DNA from: Aliarcobacter butzleri
Lineage (GTDB): Bacteria; Campylobacterota; Campylobacteria; Campylobacterales; Arcobacteraceae
NCBI RefSeq assembly: GCF_900187115.1
Contig: NZ_LT906455.1
Coordinates: 1,178,001 to 1,242,000 of the forward strand
Direction: 5' to 3'
DNA length: 64,000 bases
The stretch's first letter is position 1; every line of letters begins with the position of its first letter. The position numbers and the translations under genes were made by a program. Under the pieces are notes generated by a model that was given only the letters and a program-made list of their open reading frames with translations, was not told the DNA's origin and searched no databases. Shown here one piece after another: positions 43,721 to 51,716 of this stretch.

Positions 43721-45379
43721 ATGAAAAAAATTTTGATATTTTTGCTTTTTGCAATATCTTTAAATGCAGATATTGCAACAGCAACTACTGATTTTATGCA
43801 AAAAGACTTTAAAATAACCCTATCTTGGCTTCAAGAAAAACCTAAATCACCTGCAAAAGATTTTTTTATTATTCAATATCTAAATCAAGAGGAAGATTTA
43901 TCTTTTGAAGAAGCTAAAACTGTCTATGATATGAGATATGGTAAAAATGCTTCTTTAGATAAACTTTTCAATCAAAGATATAAAAAGAATATCCCCGAAG
44001 AAGATTTGAAATGTTATAGAGCTTCAATTGAAGAGTTAAAAAATAGCGATGTAAGATGTATTGCCTTAGGATTATCTTTAAAAGAGGCTTCTTTATTGTC
44101 GAAAAAAGATTTAGAATTTTTTATTAACAAATTAGATTCTTACCCTACTTTAAAAAATAACTTAAAACTTATTTCATCAACTGATCCTTTTAACTCTTTT
44201 ATAAATAGTGGTACAAAAAAGTTTTTACAACTATTTTTTGAGCTTGAAGATAGTTATACTATAAGATATTTAAATAAAGAATTACCTTTAGGTTTTTTAA
44301 CAAAACTTACACAAGAAACTGATTTTAATAGATTTTTACGAACTATTATTTTTAGTAAAGATTTTCCAAATATTCAAAAATCTTTGTATGCTCTAAATAG
44401 TATTAAAACATTTACACCTGATATTGATTTTATTCTTGGAATTAATGCAATAAATAACAATAATCCAACAATTGCAAAAAGCTTTTTTCTTACTTCTTTT
44501 AATAAAACAAACCAAAGAGACATGAAAGATAAGGCTGCTTTTTGGTTATATTTAGTAACAAAAGAAAATTACTATTTAGAAGAACTAGCTAAAAGTTGGG
44601 ATAATAGTTTATATGTTTTATATGCAAAAGAGTTGTTAAATATAAAACCAGATAATATTATTTACAATCTTGAAACAAAAAATCAAAAAAGTTCTTATGA
44701 TATTTATAATGCTTTTGATTGGTTAAATGTTGTTGAAGATACTAAAACAAACCTTGATGATATAAAACTACAAAAGTACTCAAATATTTTTACAGATGAA
44801 AATACAATGCCACATTTAGCTTTTGTTTTAGAAAGATATAATAAATCTAAAATTCAATATTTTATAACTCCATATAAAGATATAATTGGAAAATATAATA
44901 TATATAAACAAATTTTACTTTATTCTCTTGCTAGACAAGAAAGTAGATTTATTCCCTCTTCTATTTCTGTATCTTCAGCTTTAGGTGTTATGCAAATAAT
45001 GCCTTTTTTATCTTTGGATATTTCACAAAAATTAAATGAAGATTATAATATTTATGAACAATTTGTTCCAAAAAAGAATATTGAATATGCAAGTTTTCAT
45101 TTAGATACATTAATGACTCAATTTGATAATAATCCTTTATTTATAGCTTACGCTTATAATGGCGGTGGTGGATATACTAAAGGTCAATTAAAAAAAGGAT
45201 TATTTAAAGAAAAAGGTAAATTTGAACCATTTTTAAGTATGGAGTTAATATCTTCTGGTGAAACAAGAGAATATGGGAAAAAAGTTTTAGCAAACTTTTA
45301 TGTCTACAACAATTACTTAAATAGTGAAAATAAAATTTCACTATCTACTATTTTGCAAAACCTAGTGTCACCTTATTAG
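43721..45379 (+). CDS. slt: Soluble lytic murein transglycosylase
   Basis: A 552-residue exported enzyme that cleaves peptidoglycan to 1,6-anhydro-muropeptides. It has a signal peptide (MKKILIFLLFAISLNADI), a long helical superhelix domain, and a C-terminal lysozyme-like domain beginning near residue 390 with the catalytic Glu in LARQESRFIPSSISVSSALG, then VMQIMPFLS and YNGGGGY, all family motifs. The 3' end overlaps the opposite-strand lipoprotein gene by 32 bp. Confidence 0.92.
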   Translation: MKKILIFLLFAISLNADIATATTDFMQKDFKITLSWLQEKPKSPAKDFFIIQYLNQEEDLSFEEAKTVYDMRYGKNASLDKLFNQRYKKNIPEEDLKCYRASIEELKNSDVRCIALGLSLKEASLLSKKDLEFFINKLDSYPTLKNNLKLISSTDPFNSFINSGTKKFLQLFFELEDSYTIRYLNKELPLGFLTKLTQETDFNRFLRTIIFSKDFPNIQKSLYALNSIKTFTPDIDFILGINAINNNNPTIAKSFFLTSFNKTNQRDMKDKAAFWLYLVTKENYYLEELAKSWDNSLYVLYAKELLNIKPDNIIYNLETKNQKSSYDIYNAFDWLNVVEDTKTNLDDIKLQKYSNIFTDENTMPHLAFVLERYNKSKIQYFITPYKDIIGKYNIYKQILLYSLARQESRFIPSSISVSSALGVMQIMPFLSLDISQKLNEDYNIYEQFVPKKNIEYASFHLDTLMTQFDNNPLFIAYAYNGGGGYTKGQLKKGLFKEKGKFEPFLSMELISSGETREYGKKVLANFYVYNNYLNSENKISLSTILQNLVSPY

Positions 45380-45845
45380 ACGCTTGGTCTTGTAAAACTA
45401 AATTTAAAACAAAACTTTTTTTATCATCATCTATTTTTATATTATTGAATTTTACTAAATAATAGTTCCCCCAATAATTTTTAAGCATTAAATCTTTGTA
45501 TTTTTCATTGCCTTTTTCAATTTTTTCAATAGATACTGGCTCATTTTCATTTAAAAAGAAAAGATATCCATTATCTTCTATATTTTGAGAATCTAAACTA
45601 GAAAAATATATAAACACCAAAAAATCTTCCGTTTTTGTATCATCCTTCATATTATCTACTTGATTTAAATATGTTGCCATAAAAATAACATTAACCTCTT
45701 TGTCTTTTACAATATCAGCTTTTTTTGTAGCTTTTATTCCTTTAGCTTCTAACTCAGCTTTATCAAAATACCTAAATGCATTATTTTTTGATGCACATGA
45801 AACTAAAAATAGTGAAATAAATAGAAAAATTAAAATTTTAAACAT
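45348..45845 (-). CDS. Putative lipoprotein, 165 aa
   Basis: A signal peptide with lipobox FLVSC (C17) marks a lipoprotein. The mature part has NNAFRYFDKAELEAKGIKATKKADI and a beta-rich body with mixed charge; I recognise no family. Its last 32 bases run into the end of slt on the other strand. It has its own upstream region shared with mobB (97 bp, AT-rich). Confidence 0.7.
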   Translation of the reverse strand: MFKILIFLFISLFLVSCASKNNAFRYFDKAELEAKGIKATKKADIVKDKEVNVIFMATYLNQVDNMKDDTKTEDFLVFIYFSSLDSQNIEDNGYLFFLNENEPVSIEKIEKGNEKYKDLMLKNYWGNYYLVKFNNIKIDDDKKSFVLNLVLQDQASNKVTLGFAK

Positions 45846-45929
45846 GGATCCCCTTTTTTATCTATTTTATATTTTACATTACAAAGGCTTTAAAAAATAT
45901 TTCTAAATTTACTTTAACGTTTCTTTAGA

Positions 45930-45935
45930 TAAAAT
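45930..45935 (+). promoter_or_regulatory. -10 box of the mobB operon
   Basis: TAAAAT followed by CCGAC lies 7 bp before the mobB ATG, so the transcript would have almost no leader. The same TAAAATCCGA string occurs at the hemB promoter. Confidence 0.38.
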
Positions 45936-45942
45936 CCGACTT

Positions 45943-46440
45943 ATGAATAAAAAAAGATTAGTAGTAGCCTTTTCAGGTCCGTCAAATAGTGGTAAAACAA
46001 CTGCTATTGTAAAAGTTGCAAGTATTCTTCAAGATCAAAGTTTTAAAGTATGTATAGTAAAACATGATCCAAAAGATAAAGCTATGTTTGATAGAGAAGG
46101 AAAAGATTCTTTCAAATTCTTTCAAACTGGTGCTGATGTTGCTGTTGTAAGTCCAAATAAAACAACTTATTTCAAAAAATCTACATCTTCAATTGATGAT
46201 TTAATAGAACTTTTTAAAGATTTTGATTATTTATTAGTTGAAGGATTAAAAACTCTAGAACTTCCTAGAATCTCTATTTTTAGAGATAGATTAGATGAAA
46301 GTTATTTTGAAGTAACAAATGCAATAGCATGCGATGAAACTATTAATAAAAATGATATTCCAAAAAATATTGAAATCTTAGATTTAAATAATCCAGATGA
46401 AATAATAAACTGGATAGATAAAAATGCAAAAAGAGTGTAA
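45943..46440 (+). CDS. mobB: Molybdopterin-guanine dinucleotide biosynthesis protein B
   Basis: MobB is a small GTP-binding protein that helps MobA complete the molybdenum cofactor. The P-loop is SGPSNSGKTTAIVK near residue 11-24; VKHDPKDKAMFDREGKDSFKF near residue 40 and YLLVEGLKTLELPRI near 95 are typical of the family. At 165 residues it is the standard size. It starts the run mobB-fbp-small protein-metG, with 3 bp before fbp. It has almost no 5' leader if the upstream -10 is right. Confidence 0.88.
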   Translation: MNKKRLVVAFSGPSNSGKTTAIVKVASILQDQSFKVCIVKHDPKDKAMFDREGKDSFKFFQTGADVAVVSPNKTTYFKKSTSSIDDLIELFKDFDYLLVEGLKTLELPRISIFRDRLDESYFEVTNAIACDETINKNDIPKNIEILDLNNPDEIINWIDKNAKRV

Positions 46441-46443
46441 AAA

Positions 46444-47286
46444 ATGCAAGAAATAATGAAAGCAATAGAAGAATCAGCAATAAAAATCAAACATTTAATA
46501 GAAACTGGTGATACAGGCAAAAGTGAATTTGAAAATTCAACTGGAGATACTCAATTAAAACTTGATATTGCAAGTGACAAAATTATTGAGGATATTTTTA
46601 AAAATATTCCAAGTATCAAAGCAATTGTGAGTGAAGAACAAGAAGCTATTGTAAATTTACATGAAAATGGTAAATATTTAATTGCTTATGATCCACTTGA
46701 TGGTTCATCTTTAGTTGATGTAAACCTATCTGTTGGTTCAATTTTTGGTATTTATGAAAATGAATTTAATGCACAAAATATAGTTGCTTCAGTTTATGTA
46801 GTTTTTGGTCCAAGAGTTGAAATGGTAGTAACTACAACTGATGTAAAAATGTATAGATTATTAGATGGTAAATTTACTTTTATTCAAAATATTAAGCTTA
46901 ATGAAAAAGGTAAATTAAATGCTCCTGGTTCTACACAAAATTGTTGGGCACCTTTTCATAAACAGTTAATTGATGACATTTTTAATGATGGTTATAGATT
47001 AAGATATAGTGGAGGAATGGTTCCAGATTTACACCAAATTTTATTAAAAGGTGGTGGACTTTTTTCATATCCAGGAACAAGTGATAAACCAAAAGGAAAA
47101 TTAAGACAGTTATTTGAAGTTTTCCCTTTTGCATTAGCTTATGAAAAAGCTGGTGGTCAAGCTGTTGATGGATTTAAAAGAGTTTTAGAAGTGCAAACTA
47201 CACATATTCACGATACAACTCCTTGCTTTTTTGGCTCAAATAGCGAAATAAATAGAGTTTTAGAAGTTTATAAAAAAAATGTCTGA
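46444..47286 (+). CDS. fbp: Fructose-1,6-bisphosphatase, class I
   Basis: Fbp hydrolyses fructose-1,6-bisphosphate in gluconeogenesis, needed by bacteria that lack phosphofructokinase. The metal-binding SEEQEAI near residue 60, [24 protein letters not shown] near residue 82, and [17 protein letters not shown] near 195 mark class I. At 280 residues it is shorter than E. coli Fbp (332) but matches the phylum. It overlaps the next small gene by 8 bp. Confidence 0.92.
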
Positions 47287-47485
47287 ACACGAAGAAATTG
47301 TACTTGATGAATGGGAATTAAAACTAGAAAAAATGCTAGTAGAATTAAAAAGTTGTCAAGAATCAAATAGTTTAAAATCTTGCACTCCTTGTAGTGCTTT
47401 TTTTGAATGCGAATTAAGAAAAAAATATGTAATTTCTGTCTATGAATCTATGAATAAAGGTTCTACTGGTGGATTTGAATTTTAA
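47279..47485 (+). CDS. Small Cys-rich protein, 68 aa
   Basis: Soluble 68-residue protein with an acidic helical N-terminus and four cysteines: C26, C35, C38 and C44. The C35-TP-C38 pair plus C26 and C44 could bind zinc or an iron-sulfur cluster. It overlaps fbp by 8 bp and precedes metG by 14 bp, with AAAAGAGG as the metG ribosome-binding site. The family is unknown to me; the tight overlaps with housekeeping genes suggest it is a real, conserved gene. Confidence 0.65.
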
Positions 47486-47499
47486 GAAAAGAGGTAAAA

Positions 47500-49452
47500 A
47501 TGCAAGAATCTTGTAAAAATGTTTATATCACAACTCCAATATATTATGTAAATGATGTAGCTCATATCGGTCATGCTTATACTACAATCATTGCAGATAT
47601 GTTGGCAAGATATTCAAGATTGACAGGTTCAAATACATTCCTTTTAACAGGAACTGACGAACATGGACAAAAAATAGCACAAAGTGCTGAGATTAGAAAT
47701 AAAACACCAAAAGAGTATGCTGATGAAATTTCAGGAAAATTTAGAACTTTATGGGATGATTTTGATATAACTTATGATAAATTTATTAGAACTACAGATG
47801 AAGAACATAAAATCGGAGTTCAAAAAGCTTTCGAAATAATGTATAAAAAAGGTGATATTTATAAAGGTGAATATGAAGGTTTTTATTGTGTACCTTGTGA
47901 AACTTTTTTTCCTGAATCACAACTTGTAGATGAACAATTTTGCCCAGATTGTGGAAGAGCTACTACTTTAGTAAAAGAAGAAAGTTACTTTTTTGAATTA
48001 TCAAAATATGAAGAAAAACTTCTTAAATGGTATGAAGAAAATGAAGATTGTATTTTACCAAGAAGCAAAAAAAATGAAATTGTAAACTTTGTAAAAGGTG
48101 GTTTAAAAGATTTATCAATTTCAAGAACATCTTTTAGTTGGGGAGTAAAACTTCCAGAATCTATGAATGAACCAAAACATGTTATGTATGTTTGGCTTGA
48201 TGCTCTTTTAAACTATATTACAGCACTTGGTTATGGAACTGATGATAAAAATATGAATTTTTGGCCAGCAAATATTCATCTTGTAGGAAAAGATATTTTA
48301 AGATTCCACTCTATTTATTGGCCAGCATTTTTAATGTCTTTGGATTTACCTCTTCCAAAACATATTGCAGCTCACGGTTGGTGGACAAGAGATGGTGAAA
48401 AAATGTCAAAATCAAAAGGAAATATCGTAAATCCAAAAGAAGTAGCAGATGCTTATGGACTTGATGCATTTAGATATTTTATGTTAAGGGAAGTTCCTTT
48501 TGGTCAAGATGGAGATTTTTCACAAAAAGCTTTAATAGATAGAATTAACTCTGATTTAGGAAATGATTTAGGAAATTTACTAAATAGAATTTCGGGAATG
48601 AGTGGAAAATACTTTGATTATAAAGTAAGTTCAGTTGATGTTGAAAAATTCCATAAAAAAGAGTTAGATGAAGTAAATGAAATTTTAGATGGTGTTCAAA
48701 AATATATTTATAATATGCAAATAAACAGATATCTTGAAGAGATATGGAAAGTTTTAACTATTGCAAACAAAGCAATCAATGATTATGAACCTTGGAATTT
48801 AATAAAAGATGGAAAAAATGCTGAAGCTATGGCATTAGTTGCTTTAATTACAAATATTATGGCTAAAGTTGCCCTACTTTTAGATTCAGTAATGCCTGAA
48901 AAGATTAAACTAATTGCTCAATCTTTAGGTATGAATATAAATACTGAAACTTTTAATAATTTAATTATTAATAAAGAGTTATTAGCTGATACAGTTATAA
49001 CAAAAGTTGAACAACTTTTCCCAAGAATAGAAGAAATTTTATTAGAACAACCAGCAACAGCTGATGAAACAAAAGCTGAGTGTGAAATAAAAAAAGAACA
49101 AGAACCTACAAAAGTTGAAGATGACAATCTAATTACTATTGATAAATTTTTTGAAACAACTTTAAAAATTGGAACAATTGTAGAAGCAGTTGAAGTTCCA
49201 AAATCTGCAAAACTTCTAAAACTACAAGTTGATTTAGGAGAAGGAAGAAATAGACAAATTTTAGCAGGAATCAAAGAGTATTATTCAGCTGAAGAATTAG
49301 TTGGTACTCAAGCTTGTGTAGTTGCAAACTTAAAACCTGCAAAACTTATGGGAATGTTAAGTGAAGGTATGTTAATGGCAGCACGTGATGAAAATGGTTT
49401 ATCACTTTTAAGACCAGAAGCACCTAAAAAATCTGGAACGAAAATAAGCTAG
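47500..49452 (+). CDS. metG: Methionyl-tRNA synthetase
   Basis: MetG charges initiator and elongator tRNA-Met. It has the HIGH motif at residues 22-26 (AHIGHAY), a zinc knuckle with CVPC and CPDC near residues 127-148, and the KMSKS motif in DGEKMSKSKGN near residue 300. A linker rich in Glu and Lys leads to a C-terminal EMAP-like tRNA-binding domain (~545-650; LKLQVDLGEGRNRQILAGI). 650 residues is normal for the fused form. An initiator tRNA-Met gene is at 56.5 kb. It overlaps the next gene by 1 bp. Confidence 0.95.
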   Translation: MQESCKNVYITTPIYYVNDVAHIGHAYTTIIADMLARYSRLTGSNTFLLTGTDEHGQKIAQSAEIRNKTPKEYADEISGKFRTLWDDFDITYDKFIRTTDEEHKIGVQKAFEIMYKKGDIYKGEYEGFYCVPCETFFPESQLVDEQFCPDCGRATTLVKEESYFFELSKYEEKLLKWYEENEDCILPRSKKNEIVNFVKGGLKDLSISRTSFSWGVKLPESMNEPKHVMYVWLDALLNYITALGYGTDDKNMNFWPANIHLVGKDILRFHSIYWPAFLMSLDLPLPKHIAAHGWWTRDGEKMSKSKGNIVNPKEVADAYGLDAFRYFMLREVPFGQDGDFSQKALIDRINSDLGNDLGNLLNRISGMSGKYFDYKVSSVDVEKFHKKELDEVNEILDGVQKYIYNMQINRYLEEIWKVLTIANKAINDYEPWNLIKDGKNAEAMALVALITNIMAKVALLLDSVMPEKIKLIAQSLGMNINTETFNNLIINKELLADTVITKVEQLFPRIEEILLEQPATADETKAECEIKKEQEPTKVEDDNLITIDKFFETTLKIGTIVEAVEVPKSAKLLKLQVDLGEGRNRQILAGIKEYYSAEELVGTQACVVANLKPAKLMGMLSEGMLMAARDENGLSLLRPEAPKKSGTKIS

Positions 49453-50450
49453 TGCAAATCTCATCTATTTTAGATATTGTTGATGGAAAGCTTTTAAACT
49501 CTCCATCAATCTCTTTTATATATTCAATCAAAACAAACGTTTCAAAAGTAAAAGAAGGCGATTTATTTATAGTTAAAGATCCAAATGAGATTGAAATAGC
49601 TCTAAAAAATGGTGCATTTGCAATTCTTATCGAAGAAAATCATCTGATACTTGATAATGAAATAGCTTGGATAAAAGTTGAGAATATTGATTTAGCTATA
49701 ATAAAATTAATTCGTTTCAGCTTATCTACTAAAAATTTGAAAGCTTATTTTTGTGAAAAAGAGACTTATGATTTACTAAAAATATATTCAAATAACTTCG
49801 AAAAAGCTATAAAACTAATTCCAAATAGATTAGAAAACTTTTTTAAACAATTAGAAAACATAGAAAATGACGATATTATTATCTCTTCGGATAAAACAAT
49901 TCTAGATAAACTTTACCCAAACAATAGTGATTTCAATGATATAGTTTTAGTTGAAAATATAGAAAATTTAACGGAACACTCTTTGTTTGAAACATCTTTT
50001 TCATATAAAGAAAGATATTTTTCAAGATTAAAAATTTCAAGCTTATATCTTACAAATTTTATAAAAGTTTATAATTTTCTAAATCAAAATATAGATTTCT
50101 CAAAATTAAAAGCTTTTCACAACTTAAAAGCTCTTTTTTTAGATAAAAATTTCAATCTTATAGAATTTGGTAAAAGTGATAAATTTATAATTTGTCAAAA
50201 CAATGAAGATTTATATAAAAAAGAGATTTTATATATAAAAGAAAAATATAAATATGCGAAAGCTATTTTTATTTCAAATTTTTATGTGGACTTTTTAGAC
50301 AAAGATGAACAAATTATCATAAAAGATTTAGAAGAGTTAAAACCTATTTTAAAAAGCTTAAAATTCAACGCTGTTTATATTATGGGATTTAACTATAAAT
50401 GTGTAATAAACTATTTTTTAAAATCGCAAAAATTCCCAACACTCTTTTAA
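49452..50450 (+). CDS. MurF/MurE N-domain-like protein without ATP-binding motif
   Basis: A 332-residue protein started by GTG 49452, overlapping the metG stop by 1 bp. Residues ~1-90 look like the N-terminal substrate-binding domain of Mur ligases (DSRxV-like SIKTNVSKVKEGDLFIV, then KNGAFAILIEE and AWIKVEN). The GxxGKT/S P-loop of Mur ligases is missing, and the rest is low in glycine and rich in Lys, Phe and Asn. So it is not a functional amide ligase; it may be a decayed paralogue or a structural relative. I cannot name a function. Confidence 0.55.
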   Translation: MQISSILDIVDGKLLNSPSISFIYSIKTNVSKVKEGDLFIVKDPNEIEIALKNGAFAILIEENHLILDNEIAWIKVENIDLAIIKLIRFSLSTKNLKAYFCEKETYDLLKIYSNNFEKAIKLIPNRLENFFKQLENIENDDIIISSDKTILDKLYPNNSDFNDIVLVENIENLTEHSLFETSFSYKERYFSRLKISSLYLTNFIKVYNFLNQNIDFSKLKAFHNLKALFLDKNFNLIEFGKSDKFIICQNNEDLYKKEILYIKEKYKYAKAIFISNFYVDFLDKDEQIIIKDLEELKPILKSLKFNAVYIMGFNYKCVINYFLKSQKFPTLF

Positions 50451-50474
50451 GATTAGTAAACTAATCCAAAAGAG
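50442..50474. terminator. Bidirectional terminator between convergent genes
   Basis: Outer stem CTCTTTT (50442-50448) with AAAAGAG (50468-50474) and inner stem GATTAGT (50451-50457) with ACTAATC (50460-50466). It contains the stop codons of both flanking genes, which are only 2 bp apart. Confidence 0.7.
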
Positions 50475-51109
50475 CTTATCACTTTTCCTAAAATTTCTAA
50501 ATCATTTTTATTTAAAACTTGTGATGGATAATCTTTGTTATCAGAAATAATATCTAGTTTCCCATCAACTCGTCTTTGTATTCTTTTTACAAATAAACCA
50601 TGAATTGTAGTAAAAGCATAAATTCCATCTCTTGATACATCATTTTTTGTTTTATCAATAAATATTATATTATCACTATTTAATGTCGGTTCCATAGAAT
50701 CTCCAATTACATTTATAGCATCAATATTTTTTAAATTTTCATTTCCACCTAACATATTAACAAAATATCGTGGTAGTTCTAATGACTCAAAGTTATCTTC
50801 ACTTTCATAAGCTCCACCTCCAGCACTAACGGAAACAGAAGGATAATATTTAATCCAATATTTATCTGTTGCATCAATTAAAGAATCTGGATTTTGATTA
50901 TATAAAAGCCAATTTATAGATATTTTCTTTTTAGCACAAAAATTTAGAATATTTGTAAATGGAATTTTTCCTCTATTTTTCATAGTCGCAAAATTTGCTT
51001 GGCTTAATTCTAAAGATTTAGCTACATCTTTATCAAATACTTTACCATTTTTTCCATCTGCACTTATAATATCTTTTAACTTTTCTATAATCTCATCAAC
51101 AATGAACAT
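50453..51109 (-). CDS. HTH repressor with S24 (LexA/CI-type) self-cleavage domain
   Basis: A 218-residue regulator. Residues ~5-70 contain a lambda-repressor-like HTH (KDVAKSLELSQANFATMKNRGKIP). Residues ~85-218 are a peptidase S24 domain: the Ala-Gly cleavage bond A96-G97 within SVSAGGGAYES, the catalytic Ser S138 in VIGDSMEPT and the Lys K175 in FVKRIQRR. All elements for RecA-assisted self-cleavage are present, so it could be a DNA-damage or prophage-type switch. Its promoter region faces a 31-residue ORF and carries paired operator-like repeats. No prophage genes are near. Confidence 0.85.
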   Translation of the reverse strand: MFIVDEIIEKLKDIISADGKNGKVFDKDVAKSLELSQANFATMKNRGKIPFTNILNFCAKKKISINWLLYNQNPDSLIDATDKYWIKYYPSVSVSAGGGAYESEDNFESLELPRYFVNMLGGNENLKNIDAINVIGDSMEPTLNSDNIIFIDKTKNDVSRDGIYAFTTIHGLFVKRIQRRVDGKLDIISDNKDYPSQVLNKNDLEILGKVISSFGLVY

Positions 51110-51137
51110 TTTAGCTCCTTTTTTTATTTTTCAAAAT

Positions 51138-51199
51138 TATATTACAATTTGAAATATTTTTCAAGTATATTTTATTTTATATATATAATTTGCAATATA
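51138..51199. promoter_or_regulatory. Candidate operator region of the S24 repressor
   Basis: Two copies of TATATTRCAA stand in opposite directions: TATATTACAA at 51138-51147 and, inverted, TTGCAATATA at 51190-51199. Between them is a perfect palindrome TTGAAA-TATT-TTTCAA at 51149-51164. The segment lies between the divergent repressor and small-ORF starts. That repressor binds here is inferred. Confidence 0.5.
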
Positions 51200-51218
51200 A
51201 AACAAAAAGGATATATTT

Positions 51219-51314
51219 ATGCAAATAAAAATAATAAAAACTAAAGATAGTGTTATAAATTTCTTTAAAAAAGTTGATGATTTTATTTATGAATTTGGTG
51301 AAAAAATCTTATAA
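51219..51314 (+). CDS. Tiny basic/amphipathic protein, 31 aa, divergent from repressor
   Basis: ATG 51219 follows AAAAGGA by eight bases and opens a 31-residue frame: a Lys/Ile-rich start (MQIKIIKTKDSV), then INFFKKVDDFIYEFGEKIL, which could form an amphipathic helix. It is expressed, if at all, from the operator region facing the S24 repressor, in the position of a lytic or toxic gene in phage switches. It could also be a remnant or chance frame. The 120 bp after it lead to the OadG-like gene and hold only AT-rich spacer with a possible -10 (TATATA near 51388). Confidence 0.4.
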   Translation: MQIKIIKTKDSVINFFKKVDDFIYEFGEKIL

Positions 51315-51434
51315 ATAATAAAAACTATTAAATTTTAGAATTTGTCAAAAAAACAATAAAAATATAAATATTACTAAAGCAACTTTTATATATGATTACA
51401 CTCATATTTACAAATGGTAACCACGGAGAGAAAT

Positions 51435-51710
51435 ATGGAAGGGCTAAATACGATAGCAGAATTAGTAACAAGCTTTCTAATAGTAATGGGGATAGTATCA
51501 ACAGTATTATTAATATTAGGTTTTTTGCTAAAAGCAAAAGGAGTAACATTTGTAGAGTTTTTTCCGAAAAAACAAGAGAATGTTAGTCAAACACCAAATA
51601 TAATCTATAACACAATAACAAATCCTGTTGTATCAAATTCAGGGATAGACCCAAGAAAAGTAGCAGCAATAATGGCAGCAATACAACATCATACAAAGTT
51701 AAAAGGTTAA
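51435..51710 (+). CDS. OadG-like membrane subunit (sodium pump decarboxylase gamma)
   Basis: The start is taken as ATG 51435, six bases after GGAG; the upstream ATG at 51414 has no ribosome-binding site. The 91-residue protein has one N-terminal membrane helix (TSFLIVMGIVSTVLLILGFLL), a cytoplasmic Pro/Asn-rich linker, and a C-terminal conserved segment GIDPRKVAAIMAAIQHH, which matches OadG. OadG anchors OadA to the sodium-pumping OadB subunit. It is 6 bp ahead of an OadA/PycB-type gene. No oadB is in the window. Confidence 0.72.
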   Translation: MEGLNTIAELVTSFLIVMGIVSTVLLILGFLLKAKGVTFVEFFPKKQENVSQTPNIIYNTITNPVVSNSGIDPRKVAAIMAAIQHHTKLKG

Positions 51711-51716
51711 TAGGAT

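Noticed and set aside
51392-51586. 64-codon + strand frame overlapping the OadG-like gene
   Set aside because: Different frame from OadG, which has a membrane helix, a conserved tail and a better ribosome-binding site.
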